DNA from: Argyresthia goedartella
Taxonomy: Eukaryota; Arthropoda; Insecta; Lepidoptera; Argyresthiidae
Length of the DNA stretch: 64,000 nt
Assembly: GCA_949825045.1 (NCBI GenBank)
Contig: OX463822.1
Coordinates: 32,366,703 to 32,430,702, forward strand
Direction of reading: 5' to 3'
The notes beneath the pieces are model-generated. The model was not told where the DNA came from and did no database searches. It was given only the letters and a program-made list of their open reading frames with translations. This document shows positions 45,328 through 56,233 of this stretch, piece after piece. The stretch's first letter is position 1, and each line of letters opens with the position of its first letter. Position numbers and translations under genes: made by a program.

Positions 45328-48300
45328 ATGGATCAAACATTCACTGAAATCGAATGCAAGATATTGCTTGCTCAAATTCAGCGACGAGAAAAGTTCCGTA
45401 AGGAGTTTCTCAAAAAGCGAACTGATCCCTGTAAACATATAATGGAGTGTGGCTTTGTGGTGAGAAATGAAATGATATTTATATAAATCCTATACACACG
45501 CACACACAAACATAGTGTCACTCCTTTTCCCATATGGGGTGGCAGAGATACAGTTGTGCCTGTCATCTCACAAAATGAAGCTATCAATTTGTATCATACC
45601 ATACATACAAATACCTACACAAATAGGTGTTATACTTGGTGTCCCGTAAATAATGGGAATTTCCTTAGGTTAGGGGAAGACAACTCACCTAATTTTTTTA
45701 AACTGAAAATTCCGGGAAGTTCAAAAGCCTTAGGACGTAGTTTTAGGAAATTAGGTGAGCTTCCCCGTTACGTTGGACCATAGGACAACCAGTATAGTGC
45801 ATTTCAGCTTCAAATTCCCTTCGCCGTTATCTTGAATGTACTGCACAAATGTGCTGTAACGCAATAAAAAACATGTTGTTCTTTGGAGCGCGGCCACCAT
45901 CACGTAAAGGGTTTAAACTAAGATACAAGGTGCTACAGTAAATGTACTATTTAGTACTTCAATTAATAAAATAGTACCTAATTACTTTATTAGTAATAAC
46001 ATAATTTTGTTGGCCGCGCCGCAAAGCATTCTTTCCCGCGCGGCCACTCTCAGAACAGATGGTGTGCTTCACTTTTGTTTGATTTGATTAATTATAAATA
46101 AATCTACTTAAAAAGTACTTTTGAATGCATCCTAATTATTGCCTTAATAATATAGTTTAATACCAGTAATACGTGATGCAATATATTTGCAATAATAAGC
46201 GCCTTATGAAATATAATAGCAATACTACTAAGGCATAAATTGCAGTAATTGTGTATCAGGCAAGACTGTTTTATCTTAACTTAGGTATGTACATACAAAT
46301 ACAAATACAAGAAATACAAATTATTTATTGACCCAACAAACAAATACAATAACTTATGTCTCTGTTACCTAAACTAGGCTTTCACCTGTGCTATAGATAA
46401 CAGCTACCCGCATCATCAATATTCCTAAAGAAGTACATTTGTCGCAAGTTCATAATTAAATATATAATACATATAACATTACATTATACACAAATCAATA
46501 ACTAACTAAACAGCATAAAATATACTGTGCACAATCATATATATTTTTTTCGTTTTCCGTAATTGCACCCGTTGAGTCTAAGTCATCATAACATTCCCAA
46601 CTATTATTTAATCTTCTACAATGACAATGACGCATGTTGCGCTTAAACTTAATAACAGATTTAAAAAAATAGTTTTTTCTTGTAAAACTAAATTATTTGG
46701 GAGATGGTCAATGTTAATTTTCTCATCTAAATCCAACTCAAATATTAACAAATCAGATAGTGTATACTTAATAATAAGTTTTCCATTACAAGGTATGTCA
46801 TGATTAATATTTTTACACTTTTCACCTAAATCAAGTTTTAACATCGATTCAGCTGCTTCTCCAATTGATGAAACGCCGTTTTCAGAAATAATGAGTACAT
46901 TTATGGGCATGTAGGAAAGCTTTCGAGTATTCAGAGGATTATTTTGTTCGCAAATTTCAACTGAACATACTTTTTGAGATGTAACGCTTGGAATGTCGTT
47001 AATCAAAATTGTATCAAGACTAAAAGAAATATTAGTCATACAGTCAAATGTTGTGACTTTGTTATATACAGTTTTGTTATAATAATATTTCTCTATGATT
47101 TTAGTTCTTAATGCAGCAACATTGATAGTATAATCACTTGAAGCTATTGCCTTTACTAACATGGCATTATCACTGCTTAAATTGTCAAAAGCTTGTTTTA
47201 AACAATTCCTATCGATGTATCCTACAAAACAAGTGTGTAACATGGCATCAAAAGCACAAGTATTCTCTAAAATGACACCCCTCACACCTGATGAACATAC
47301 ATTTCCATTTTTCATTAGATCTTTTTTTTTGTTGTTTTTGTTTTTTTATGCATTTCCTGAGATTTTGGGGTTTTTACAGCTTATCCTTTCCAGTTTTCTA
47401 TCAAAAGTGGGTCTTCCGAAAAAAAAAATTCTTGGGGGAAATCGGCTGTTAATTTTTTAATGGTCATAATTGATTCATTTTTGTGTTTTACATCTTCGCT
47501 AAGACCGTTTCCTTCCGAAAAAGTAAGATCACTTATTGCCAGCTTAACCTCTCCAGATAAAAAATCAAAATGCCTCATGAGAAACTCATCAACTCTTGAG
47601 GTAGCATTCCGATCTGGGCAATCGCGACCCGGCAGCCGCGACCCTGCAGCCGCGACCATGGTCGCGCTGCACCGCTTTGTAGGGATTTGTATGCGATAGT
47701 TTCCGACGCAAGCGACCGAGCAGCGCGGCCGGGGGGCGTGGCCTACGCGCGACTCTGGCGGCGCCGCCGAGCCGCTCCGGAGGCAGTACGGTCGCGCTGC
47801 CCGCTCGCGCAGGGTGACAAAAATACAAAATGGCGACGTTTACCGATGAATGCCCGGGGCGCGGACGCTGCTATCCGAAAGCTTCCGGTCGCGGCTGCAG
47901 GGTCGCGGCCGCCCAGATCCGAATGCTACCTTTAGCCTTTCAAACGAGTATTTCATCAGTCTTAAGGTTTTTAAAATAACTCTCTAAATCAGAACTCGTA
48001 GGAGTCTTGTTAAAAGTTTCACGGCAAAAAATCGTTACATTTGACCATAAAGGCAAACGAGACAATAATCTTCGCAAAAAACAAAAAATGCAGGCAAATA
48101 GTACAAATTCTCGCAATGTGATTTCTCCTCGTCGAGTTCTATTAAGAGTTAGCTCACCAACTTTCTTATTAAAATTAATCATAAAATCGCAGCTATCATC
48201 GCAATCTATTTCAGTATTATCGTATTCAAAGCTATGAACATTTTCCGTAATTTTTTTTTTTCTATAACACTATCTAACTCTTGAACAGGAACCGTTGATA

Positions 48301-51300
48301 GTTTCTTTAGAGCTATATCACATAATATCGATTGACCGTTATCGTATGTTCCAGTATATTTACATAATGAAATGACTAAAAGATTATCTACAATGAACTG
48401 CACCTCTACCAAAGACGATGATTTTTTAATCCAGATCAAATATTTCATGTAAAAATGTTTTATTCGTTTATCTACCTACATATCTAAAACACTTTGAATT
48501 ATAGAACGCCTTTATAAAATGAGATGTATCTGAGCGAATCAAACAGTGTCTACTATCAACTTTTTTTAATTCAATACACCGAAACAGTAAGTAATGTACT
48601 CACGAGTTGTTTTAAAGCGTGTATAAGCTTTTATAATAGCCCCTAGCAAAGCCGAAGAATCGTCGCACACAACTTCATGAGGTGGACTTTTATCTTCTAC
48701 CCATTTCTTAAGCTAAATGTAGATGTTTTGTAAGCTGTGAGAATCGGTAACCATTTGTGTAATTGGTTTACAACTGCCAGTTGTTTGCATAATAGCTACA
48801 TACAAAAATATGTGTTTGGACTGGCTTTGATGTTATCTGTTGGTAGCTTTAACGGTTTCATTAAGCTTCCAGTTGCGTCTATACTCAGCTTAATGTTCCT
48901 TTTGCAATCTGTCGCCAGTTTGTAGTATTTATCCTGTACATTTGTCCAGTAGTGCAAGATAAATGGATTTATTGATAACGTTTTAATAACTTCGTTGAAC
49001 GGTGGTGACATTGCCATCATCCACAAAGCCACAATTACAATTTCGTGTAAGTATGATTTCTGCTTAGTGTCTTGTCTGATATTTTGCAATGATTTTAAAG
49101 ATGGTATTGTTGGTGGTTCATAGTTATCATTCGCATCCATGGTTTCATTTATTATGTTCTATCTAAGGATACATGGGTACTCCTTTTTTACTTTTTGTGA
49201 TAGTTTGTCTTTCATAAATTTTGTTATTTTATTCTTTATTTTAGGGTCGTGTACTACATTCAAATCCCCTTCTGTAATTTTGCATTCAAACGAAGCAGAC
49301 GTTTCACTGGTTGTTGTAGTCTGAGCATTAATAACAGCTCCACATTGCTTACATTTGCCACCAAACTTAATGAAATTGTCTTCAGTTGCGTATTTGTTCT
49401 TATATATCCATGTGCAATGTCTCTTGGTATTTTTGAACAGAAGTTCGCTCATAATATTCGTCCATTTCTTCTTTGGCATATTTGGTCTCTTTTGTTTAGT
49501 TATAGATGGTTTATTCTTGTCATGGCGTGAAGAATAATGAACAATTGGTTTAATTTCCTGCCATGTGCTTGAATCTACGTCGAATGAAACAGTTTGCGTC
49601 ATTTCATTTTCAGTGTTTGAGTCCGAATAATGATCATTATTTCCCAAGGAAGCAGATTCAGATGCATGGTTGGAATCACTATCCTAGGCATTTAAACGAA
49701 AAAATAAATCATATTTTTTTTAGTGATAAATAAAGAGCCTTTACCGAGATACGGAAAGAAAGTTGCCGACGTATATCTTTATAAATCTTGCTTGAAGTTG
49801 AAGGCAGATTCATTCATTCATATGAATGAATCTGCAAAAGAATATGAATTCTTTATTGCACAGAAATCTTAATAGTAAGGTAACAAAACATTTTATGAGC
49901 AAAGGCGAGCTTATCTCTAAAGAGAGATTTCTACCAGCAAACCTAGGTAGGACAGGAAAAATTGTGCAACAGGAGAGTCCTAGTGCGCAACAAAACTGTA
50001 CACATCCAATTGTTTACAACTAAAACATAATAATGTAATAAATGATATATTATACTAAATAAAATACAAAAGCAAAAAATTTAATATATATCAAACATAT
50101 ACTACTTATATATACATATATAAAAGTACCTATCACGAAAGAGAAAGGAAATGCTCTTTCAATCTTGTCTTAAAAGAGAAAATTGAGGGACTATCTCTAA
50201 TAGCGCAGGGAAGTGCGTTCCACAGTCAGATCGCCGTTAACCTAAACGAGTGTTTGTAAGCGGCAGTGTTATGCCGAGGAGTAGAGAGAAGATTTCATTC
50301 ATTTTTCAGATTCATTTTGTCTTCCAGCAAATCTTTGTAGTTCAGAAACTCCGCCTTTTGTTCGTCAAGGGACACGGACAACACTTTGCCTCTTTTTTCT
50401 ATTATCTGCCATAATTGCGTTACAGATAATTATATTTCATAAGGCGCTTATTGTTGCAAATATACTACTCAAAAGAAAATAAGGGCCACTTACATATTTC
50501 TGTTTTTGAGTAAATTTTTAGATGTAAACTAATTAATAAGTGACTAATTAATGATGTCCGGCCTCCTTCAGTATCCTGGTGTTTAAGTCTTACAGCTGGC
50601 CAGAAATTGAAGCAAATAAAAAAAACGAGTTTCAGGTCAAATTCCTTTCAGATGGAATCACAATTTTATTCTGTTAAAAACTATTTCTGTCCATCTTTTG
50701 CTTCTTTTAACATCTTTTGTTAATAATGCCACGTCAACGTAGGCATATGGATACCATTACTGCCACCAGAGCCGTTACATTGATTGCTGAAGGTCATTCA
50801 CAGCGGTCTGTAGCTTTTCCGTTGGGTTTCTCTCGCCGAGCCATCCACAATGTGTGGGATCGATTCCAAGAGACTGGCAGTGTTGCAAGAAGGCCTGGAT
50901 CGGGCAGGGTGCGAGCGACTACGGCACAAGAGGATCGCTACATCCGATTGAGTGCCCGTCGAGAGCGCTCTGTGACGGCACGTAAGTTACAAAATCGCCT
51001 ACGGTTGACAACGGGGACTCGTGTTAGTGACCTAACGATACGTAATCGACTGCATGAAGACCAGCAAAGGTCCAGACGCCGAGTAGTACGAATTCCTTTA
51101 TCTAGGGTTCAAAGTTTTTGCCGCGACCATTCAGATTGGAGCATGAATCAATGGGGTATGGTGCTCTTCACAGATGAGTGTAAAGTGAAGCTTTTTAGTG
51201 ATGATCGGCGGATTAGAGTATGGAGACGACAGGGTGAGAGATTTTCCGATGTCTGCATCAAGGAAATTGACCGCTTTGGAGGTCCTAGTGTGATGGTTTG

Positions 51301-53593
51301 GGCTGGGATTAGCTTACAAGGCAAAACTGAGCTGGTTTTCTTAAATCAAGGCACAGTAACTGCACAACGGTACATCGATGAAGTCATCAGGCCTCATGTG
51401 ATTCCATTCTCACAGAGAGTGGGGCCAGGGTTCTGGTTAATGCATGACAATGCCCGCCCAAACACAGCTCGGGCCATTCAGACTGTACTGGATGACTCCC
51501 ATATTCGTGTCCACCATGTCTACCATGGCCAGCGTATAGTCCGGATTTAAATCCAATAAAGCATATGTGGGACCAATTAAAACGAAGGGTTAGGGAGCAT
51601 GAGCAAGAGGTTCACAACCAGCAACAGCTTATGGATGCTCTGAAACGTGCGTGGGAAGAGATACCTGATGAAAACATCAGAAACTTAATCGAGAGTATGC
51701 ATTCAAGGCTCCAGGAGTGTGAAAACAGGAGAGGAGGACACACCCGTTACTAAACCATTAAAAAAAACAGCTTGTGTCAGTTTTTGTTTTGTTTTGCAAA
51801 GAGTTTCTGTTTAGTTTTTGCTGTTGACAATGGACTAATTTCATGTTAATTGAAATAAGTGAAACAATTGACTACACAATTAAATGGTTATTAGCATAAG
51901 TTAAAACAAAAGCCTTGTTACATGTTATTTTAATAAATATACATTACTGTTTACTATATTTTTCACGTAGCAATCAAAATACTTAGTGGCCCCTATTTTC
52001 TTACATCCGCGATTCTCCAGAAGCATACAAGTTGCATACATTCACAGACGTCACGACATTAATTAATAGAACTGCAGATGTTTGTTGTTTTTAGCACATT
52101 GAGTAGTATATATTGCATTACGTATTAGTGGTATTAAACTATATTATTAAGGCAATAATTAGGATGCAATTAAAAAGTACTTTTTAAGTAGATTTATTTA
52201 TAATTAATCAAATCAAACAAAAGTGAAGCGCACCATCTGTTCTGAGAGTGGCCGCGCGGGAAAGAATGCTTTGCGGCACGGCCAACAAAGATATGTTATT
52301 ACTAATAAAGTAATTAGGTACTATTTTTTTATTGAAGTACTAAATAGTACATTTACTGTAGACCCTTGTATCTTAGTTTAAACCCTTTACGTGGTGGTGG
52401 CCGCGCCCCAAAGAACAACATATAAAAAACCGGTCAAATGCGAGTCGGACTCGCGCACGAAGGGTTCCGTCCGTACCATTATCTATAAAAACGGCACAAA
52501 AACACGTTTTTTGTATAGGAGCCCCCCTTCAATATTGATTAAGGGAATACCTCGTCCGTGCAAAGGTCCCCCGTTACTTCAGGCGGAAAGACCCGCAGTG
52601 TGAGAGTGATAGGGACGGAATCCGGTAAAAATGACAACGTTGCGCCAAACCACATAAAAATTGTTTAAAAATAAACTACGCTATTTTGTCAAAAAGATTT
52701 TCAAAGAGAGTTTACTTATACATAATATCCACATTTTTGATGTGTGAAATAGTCATAGTACTAGGGAGGGTCCCGTTTTTACCCTATGAAAATCAATAAC
52801 CAGTTGCCAGATTCACATTACGATTCCCCACTTTCATAAATAAGGCAGCAGGTAAAGTGCGGCCATTTTATTAGCGCCCGTCGCTTTTGATCGCTATGCC
52901 TACGCCTATGCCTAGCCCACACGTGCCTACCTTGGCACGTGTGGGCTATTTGAATGAGCATCGGAATCCTTTGACGGCGCGATAAAAGGCGGCGCCAACA
53001 AAATTCCATACCTTATGTAGGTTACCTGCAACGTCGTCACACTAAATTCGTAAATTATACCTACGAGTAACAGCAACAACTAACTTAAACTACAAAATAA
53101 CATTTATAGTATGAGTTAGATATTATATTTTCTCCCTAACTTTTAGGTAACACATTTTTCTAAAGCTAGCAACACTGGTTTTATTGCTACCAACTTAACG
53201 GCGAAGCGAATTAAAAACTGCATGCAACGCAACCTTCATATTTCTGATTCTGTGTTTGTGATCGTGTGGTGACCGTCTTTCAATCGACGCAAGGATTCAA
53301 CTGCTGAATAAATACCGTGGGTACCCATTTAATAATGCTTTTTATGCCCCGTACTGGACTGGATCAAAGTAATTCTGTTGCAGTTCGACCCAGCTATGGC
53401 GAGATTTGACTCAATGAAGTGCAAACAGCTGGACCACTTTCAGGCGAACACGAGGACAATTCGCTTCGCTGTCCTCAGCATGTTACCCATGTTCCTGTAT
53501 GGCTACGTCCTCTGGAAGCACAGGGCTGATAGGGAGAAACAGATACGAGGCGGGAAAATTAGATACCGCGATAGGGATTTCAAATTTCAGTAA
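45328..53593 (+). CDS. NDUFB4-like paralogue with a 7.9-kb TE-filled intron
   Basis: Exon 1 is 45328-45459 (ATG at 45328; an upstream in-frame ATG at 45295 is possible). Exon 2 is 53384-53593. The intron sits at the same position and phase (0) as in NDUFB4. Joined, they give 113 residues: RREKFRKEFLKKRTDPCKH in exon 1, a membrane segment (FAVLSMLPMFLYGYVLW) and REKQIRGGKIRYRDRDFKFQ in exon 2, aligned throughout with the neighbouring gene. The copies have diverged strongly in the first 15 residues. The intron contains the MULE (45873-52421) and an interspersed repeat (52424-52785). No lesion was seen in either exon, so it may still be expressed if the long intron is spliced. Confidence 0.78.
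46608..49647 (-). pseudogene. MULE (NOF-like) transposase with ubiquitin-protease-like C-terminus, decayed
   Basis: Minus-strand order from 49647. First comes an N-terminal segment with a CKQC motif (ends at an in-frame TAG, 49159). The same frame resumes with KSYLHEIVIVALW and the MULE signature LSIDATGSLMKPL (first D). From 48796 down, FVYVAIMQTTGS, ITQMVTDSHS and PPHEVVCDDSSALLGAI (second D region) follow. Frames then shift several times (48448-47940). A MITE interrupts at 47930-47600. The end (47315-46608) contains ENTCAFDAMLH, CVSSIGEAAE-like and HLPNNLVLQEKTIFL segments resembling ubiquitin-specific-protease-like Cys box and tail. At least four lesions; not functional. Fusion of the two parts in one ancestral protein is inferred from order and spacing. 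Confidence 0.7.
47600..47930. mobile_element. GC-rich MITE inside the MULE gene
   Basis: The left end reads GGTAGCATTCCGATCTGGGC and the right end, reverse-complemented, GGTAGCATTCGGATCTGGGC. CGCGACC and GCAGCCGCGACC repeats lie just inside both. The element is about 331 bp and its GC content is far above the surroundings. It interrupts the MULE coding region. No clear target duplication was read, so its superfamily is open. Confidence 0.7.
49804..49835. repeat. 14-bp hairpin, GCAGATTCATTCAT
   Basis: GCAGATTCATTCAT (49804-49817) pairs perfectly with 49822-49835 around the loop tcat. It lies in the MULE upstream of its transposase gene. Function unknown. Confidence 0.6.
50465..52106 (+). mobile_element. 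Tc1-like transposon inside the MULE right terminal repeat
   Basis: The outer ends are CTACTCAA at 50465 and its complement ending at 52106, in TA-rich flanks. Stronger inverted repeats lie inside: AAGAAAATAAGGGCCACTTA at about 50,471 and, reverse-complemented, AAGAAAATAGGGGCCACTAA at about 51,983-52,005. Comparing the MULE's left repeat (46150-46200) with 50425-50464 and 52107 onward shows that the right repeat was one block before this insertion. Confidence 0.8.
50717..51753 (+). pseudogene. Tc1-like transposase, frameshifted, catalytic Glu changed to Lys
   Basis: The start is MPRQRRHMD at about 50726 (an upstream ATG exists at 50717). The paired-type DNA-binding region has TLIAEGHSQRSVAF and WDRFQETGSVARRPGSGR. 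The DDE core has LFTDECKVKLF (first D) and WLMHDNARPNTARA (second D). The frame shifts by one near 51,510. In the downstream frame the usual SPDLNPIE motif reads SPDLNPIK: codon AAG at 51559-51561 replaces the catalytic glutamate. The C-terminal part ends at 51753. Length without the shift is about 340 residues, normal for Tc1. Doubly inactivated. Confidence 0.82.
52424..52785 (+). repeat. Interspersed 'accggtcaaatgcgag' repeat, diverged copy
   Basis: It starts aaaaaaccggtcaaatgcga, has ggactcgcgcacgaagggtt and tataggagccccccttca, and ends near gggtcccgtttttacccta. Its A-rich start is the MULE target, so it was in place before the MULE. The middle is diverged and the GGAC tract is missing. 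Confidence 0.65.
52913..52948. repeat. Perfect 15-bp hairpin with CACGTG sites
   Basis: TAGCCCACACGTGCC (52913-52927) pairs exactly with 52934-52948 around a 6-nt loop. Each arm contains CACGTG, an E-box. It lies in the paralogue's intron about 440 bp before exon 2. Regulatory use is speculative. Confidence 0.7.
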
Positions 53594-53912
53594 CATAATT
53601 AAAAAAAATAGAGTTACAGTATTTTATATTTATGTGTCTCGCCCTAAACTGATTTCGAACATCAATATTGGTCAAGATACCTACAGGATATCTAGACCAG
53701 GCGCATAAATAACAGCTAAACGTTCTTTGGAATAACGGAGGGAACACAGTGGCTTTTCATATGTCCCGGTTGCCGGGTAGCCGGCGCCGACTGTCCCGTA
53801 ACACGTTTAGCTTTCACACGACCCGGTCTTGTATCCAGTAACGTCTTGTCGACGCGAGAATAATCGCGTAGTGAGTACGAATACATAATTTAATATTCAG
53901 CCTGGTCTAAAA

Positions 53913-54571
53913 ATGGAACGTGAAAAAATAATATTTGCAATAATTGCAATATGGAGTTTGTACAGAAAAAACCGTCGCCAGAAAAGGAAGTTAAGAAATT
54001 ATTGGGTTCATCCGATTAACATGAAGAGAGAACAGTGTGGAGCATTCTACACCTTATTTCTAGACCTACTAAAGGATGTATACAGGTCTGTCACATACCT
54101 TCGGATGTCAATATCCTCTTTTAACATTACAGTTTGAAAAACCATTTACAACGTGAGAATTCAAAGATGAGAAATTGCATTCGGCCTATTGAAATGTTAG
54201 TCATTGCAATTCGGTAAGTAAACATGATTTTAGTAGGTACCTTGTATTTATTGAAAAAAAAAAATAACATTTTAAACGAAATTTGTATCAGCGAAATCAA
54301 TTGAATCATCCATAGAGGAATTTGTAGACAATGGCGATGAAGTAGTTGACGATTCTTCACCGTAAACGCGATAAAACTGGCTCGCAGAAGTGGCAGTTGA
54401 AGGTTGTGATGGTTGGGGATGTAATGTTTGGTTTGTTGGTTGCGATTGGGGACATACAGTTTGGTATATTGCATGGACGAATAAGACTAGAGGACTTACC
54501 ACCGCATACACAAAAACGTGCCCTGCTAGAAAGCCAAAATCCTGTATAATTTCTAGATGTCGCTGTATCAT
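53913..54571. pseudogene. PIF/Harbinger-related fragments
   Basis: On the plus strand, 53913-54137 encodes NYWVHPINMKREQCGAF, LFLDLLKD and YLRMSISSFN, the conserved N-terminal segment of a Harbinger-type nuclease of the ALP1/HARBI1 group. It stops there. On the minus strand, 54571-54272 is a Ser/Thr/Gln-rich tail (ASQFYRVYGEESSTTSS…DDSIDFADTNF) that could be the end of a MADF/Myb-type companion protein. A pair of related sequences (ggttgcgattggggacat/gt, 54,436 and 54,851) with inverted copies of gtcctctagtcttattcgt suggests a decayed duplicated element. Assignment is tentative. Confidence 0.45.
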
Positions 54572-55250
54572 GCAATATATGCTGGGTGCTTAGGCTGACG
54601 GCGTAGTATGATCCATCGTAATATCGACGAAAAATCAAAGATGGCGTAATCTTAAGCCTTGTTTCTTCTTAGGAAATGAACGCTTATACCGCCATCTTTC
54701 CTAAATAAAGCGCGCCACCACGATACTACCTTTACTAGAAAGAACCTTTGAACTAGTAGCTCGGTCTAGCAATATACATTTAAACTAAAAACCGAATTAC
54801 GCTTCAAAGTACTACGGTTGTTTGTCCTCTAGTCTTATTCGTCAATGGTATATTGGTTGCGATTGGGGACGTAAAGTTTGGTATACTGGCTGAAGCTGGT
54901 ACATTCTCTGATGATGATGTACTCAACGTTTTTTTTCCTTAATCTTTATTATTATTTGCATGACTTCCAACTGAAATTGCACTACTTCATCGTCAGTAAA
55001 ATTGTTCAAGGTTGGACTTATTCCTTTAAAAAGATAAATTTCTGTTTGATGGCCCTTCCAATGCTTTCAACATTTTTAATTCAACTTCATCTACATTTTT
55101 TAGTTTTCAAGAACCTAGTTGTTTAGGAGGCTTTTTAAAGGCTTGTGTTTAAACGATTACCAAAAACGCACTTATTTTACTACCAATAAATTCGAAATGA
55201 CTGCCAGAATGGATAAATGTCCACCAAATTGTGTTTGGATAAATGATCAC
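54572..55250. other. Element debris, no supportable gene
   Basis: This contains the second copy of the ggttgcgattgggga block and the inverted gactagaggac segment noted above. The short frame at 54878-55126 is very hydrophobic and AT-driven and is not considered real. Confidence 0.4.
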
Positions 55251-55254
55251 CAAA

Positions 55255-55410
55255 CTTCATTTTATGTTTTGTGTACTTAAGTTTGTTTTAAGTATTTTTT
55301 GTTGTTCTTACATGTTCAACCTAACACGAAGGATAAAGGGGGCTTCGCTTCGCTCACCCCCTTTACCCTTCACCTAAGCTACCGCAGTATTTTGCCGTGA
55401 TATTTTTGCA
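55255..55410 (-). repeat. Foldback MITE family B, reverse partial copy
   Basis: Reverse-complement reading gives ctgcggtagcttaggtgaag, the GGTAAAGGGGG…CCCCCTTTATCC hairpin, gttgaacatgtaagaacaac and aaaaatacttaaaaca, as in the copy at 28044. Termini are not clear. Confidence 0.75.
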
Positions 55411-55738
55411 ACTTTTGGTGTTCATTTATCCATTTTGGGTAGGAAAAAAATATTTTGGTGATCATTATATTTGTTGCCCTTTTTAAATGTTACGAAATCC
55501 TCTTTTTCCTTTTCATTCGCTGATTGATCTCCTGTCGAATCAGAGTTTTCTATTTCTTGTGTCAGACTATCAAATGTTGCCCTTTCTTCAAACACTACGT
55601 TTAGAAATTGCAGCTGATCGTTATACATATATATATATATGTATATATATATATAAATCCCGCAACCTATTTGGCGTCCTTTTACTTTGCATTATTATGG
55701 CGTCCACCAGATGACGTTGACTTATTGTAACTTTTTGA

Positions 55739-55990
55739 ATGTATACTGATACATTGAACATATCTGACGACAGTAACCATCTTTTTTTTATTATAAACTC
55801 TAAAATGTTGATATACAAATATGTATATGTATATTGCCAATCACTATGCAACCAATCTCAACTCCCTTCCATAATTACATCGAAAGGACATCCGCCGTAT
55901 ATTTTAAAATATTTTTTACATTATCGACTATATAACGTCCACGTGTTTATGCGACGTTGCCAAACTTCCAATGAATGCAAGCATACAAAT
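55739..55990 (+). other. Possible coding flank of mariner insertion (left part)
   Basis: The frame from 55739 is open up to the mariner. When the element and one TA are removed (55991 joined to 61869) it continues in frame as MYKLYYKRQRSDLIAKLRM and on to a TAG at about 62029, giving ~137 codons. The C-terminal half is basic and polar and looks more like protein than the hydrophobic start. I do not recognise it. Another short frame, 62005-62145 (ALEDSKLDRYYEPGRRRRRM), overlaps its end. Could be chance. Confidence 0.25.
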
Positions 55991-56233
55991 ACACAGTCAG
56001 GTCATAAGTTCTGTCACACAATATTTCAATTTAGAACGCTGGCCACAAAAAAGTTTATTGAATTCGAATTTCGAATTTTTCATGAAAATAAAAATGTGTA
56101 CTTTTTAGAATTTTCCTCATTTTTAAATATGGAGTGGACACTTAAAGAAGACCGTGTCGCAGTTATTGCGTTGCATCGTTGCGGTTACGCGCCAATTCAG
56201 ATTTTCGACTTACTGAAAAATTTGAATATAACC

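Larger units (their letters stand above)
45873..52421 (-). mobile_element. Mutator-like element (MULE) with ~300-bp terminal repeats
   Basis: The left end begins ATGTTGTTCTTTGG and the right end is its complement. The inverted repeats continue, with small differences, for about 300 bp and more (45873-46215 against 52421-52107 plus 50465-50425). The right arm is split by a Tc1 insertion. Both ends are flanked by ATAAAAAAC (45864-45872, 52422-52430), a 9-bp target duplication. Long repeats with 8-9 bp duplications point to the Mutator superfamily, close to NOF/Phantom-type insect elements. It carries decayed transposase exons on the minus strand and a GC-rich MITE at 47600-47930. The target is the A-rich start of the interspersed repeat at 52424. 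Confidence 0.85.

Noticed and set aside
45556..45783. 75-codon frame after the paralogue's exon 1
   Set aside because: Lies in the intron, no motif; contains a partly palindromic repeat-like segment (ttaggtgag/ctcacctaa) that I could not bound.
47589..47935. Short GC-rich frames around 47600-47930
   Set aside because: They fall in a MITE with inverted ends. The frames exist because GC-rich DNA has few stops.
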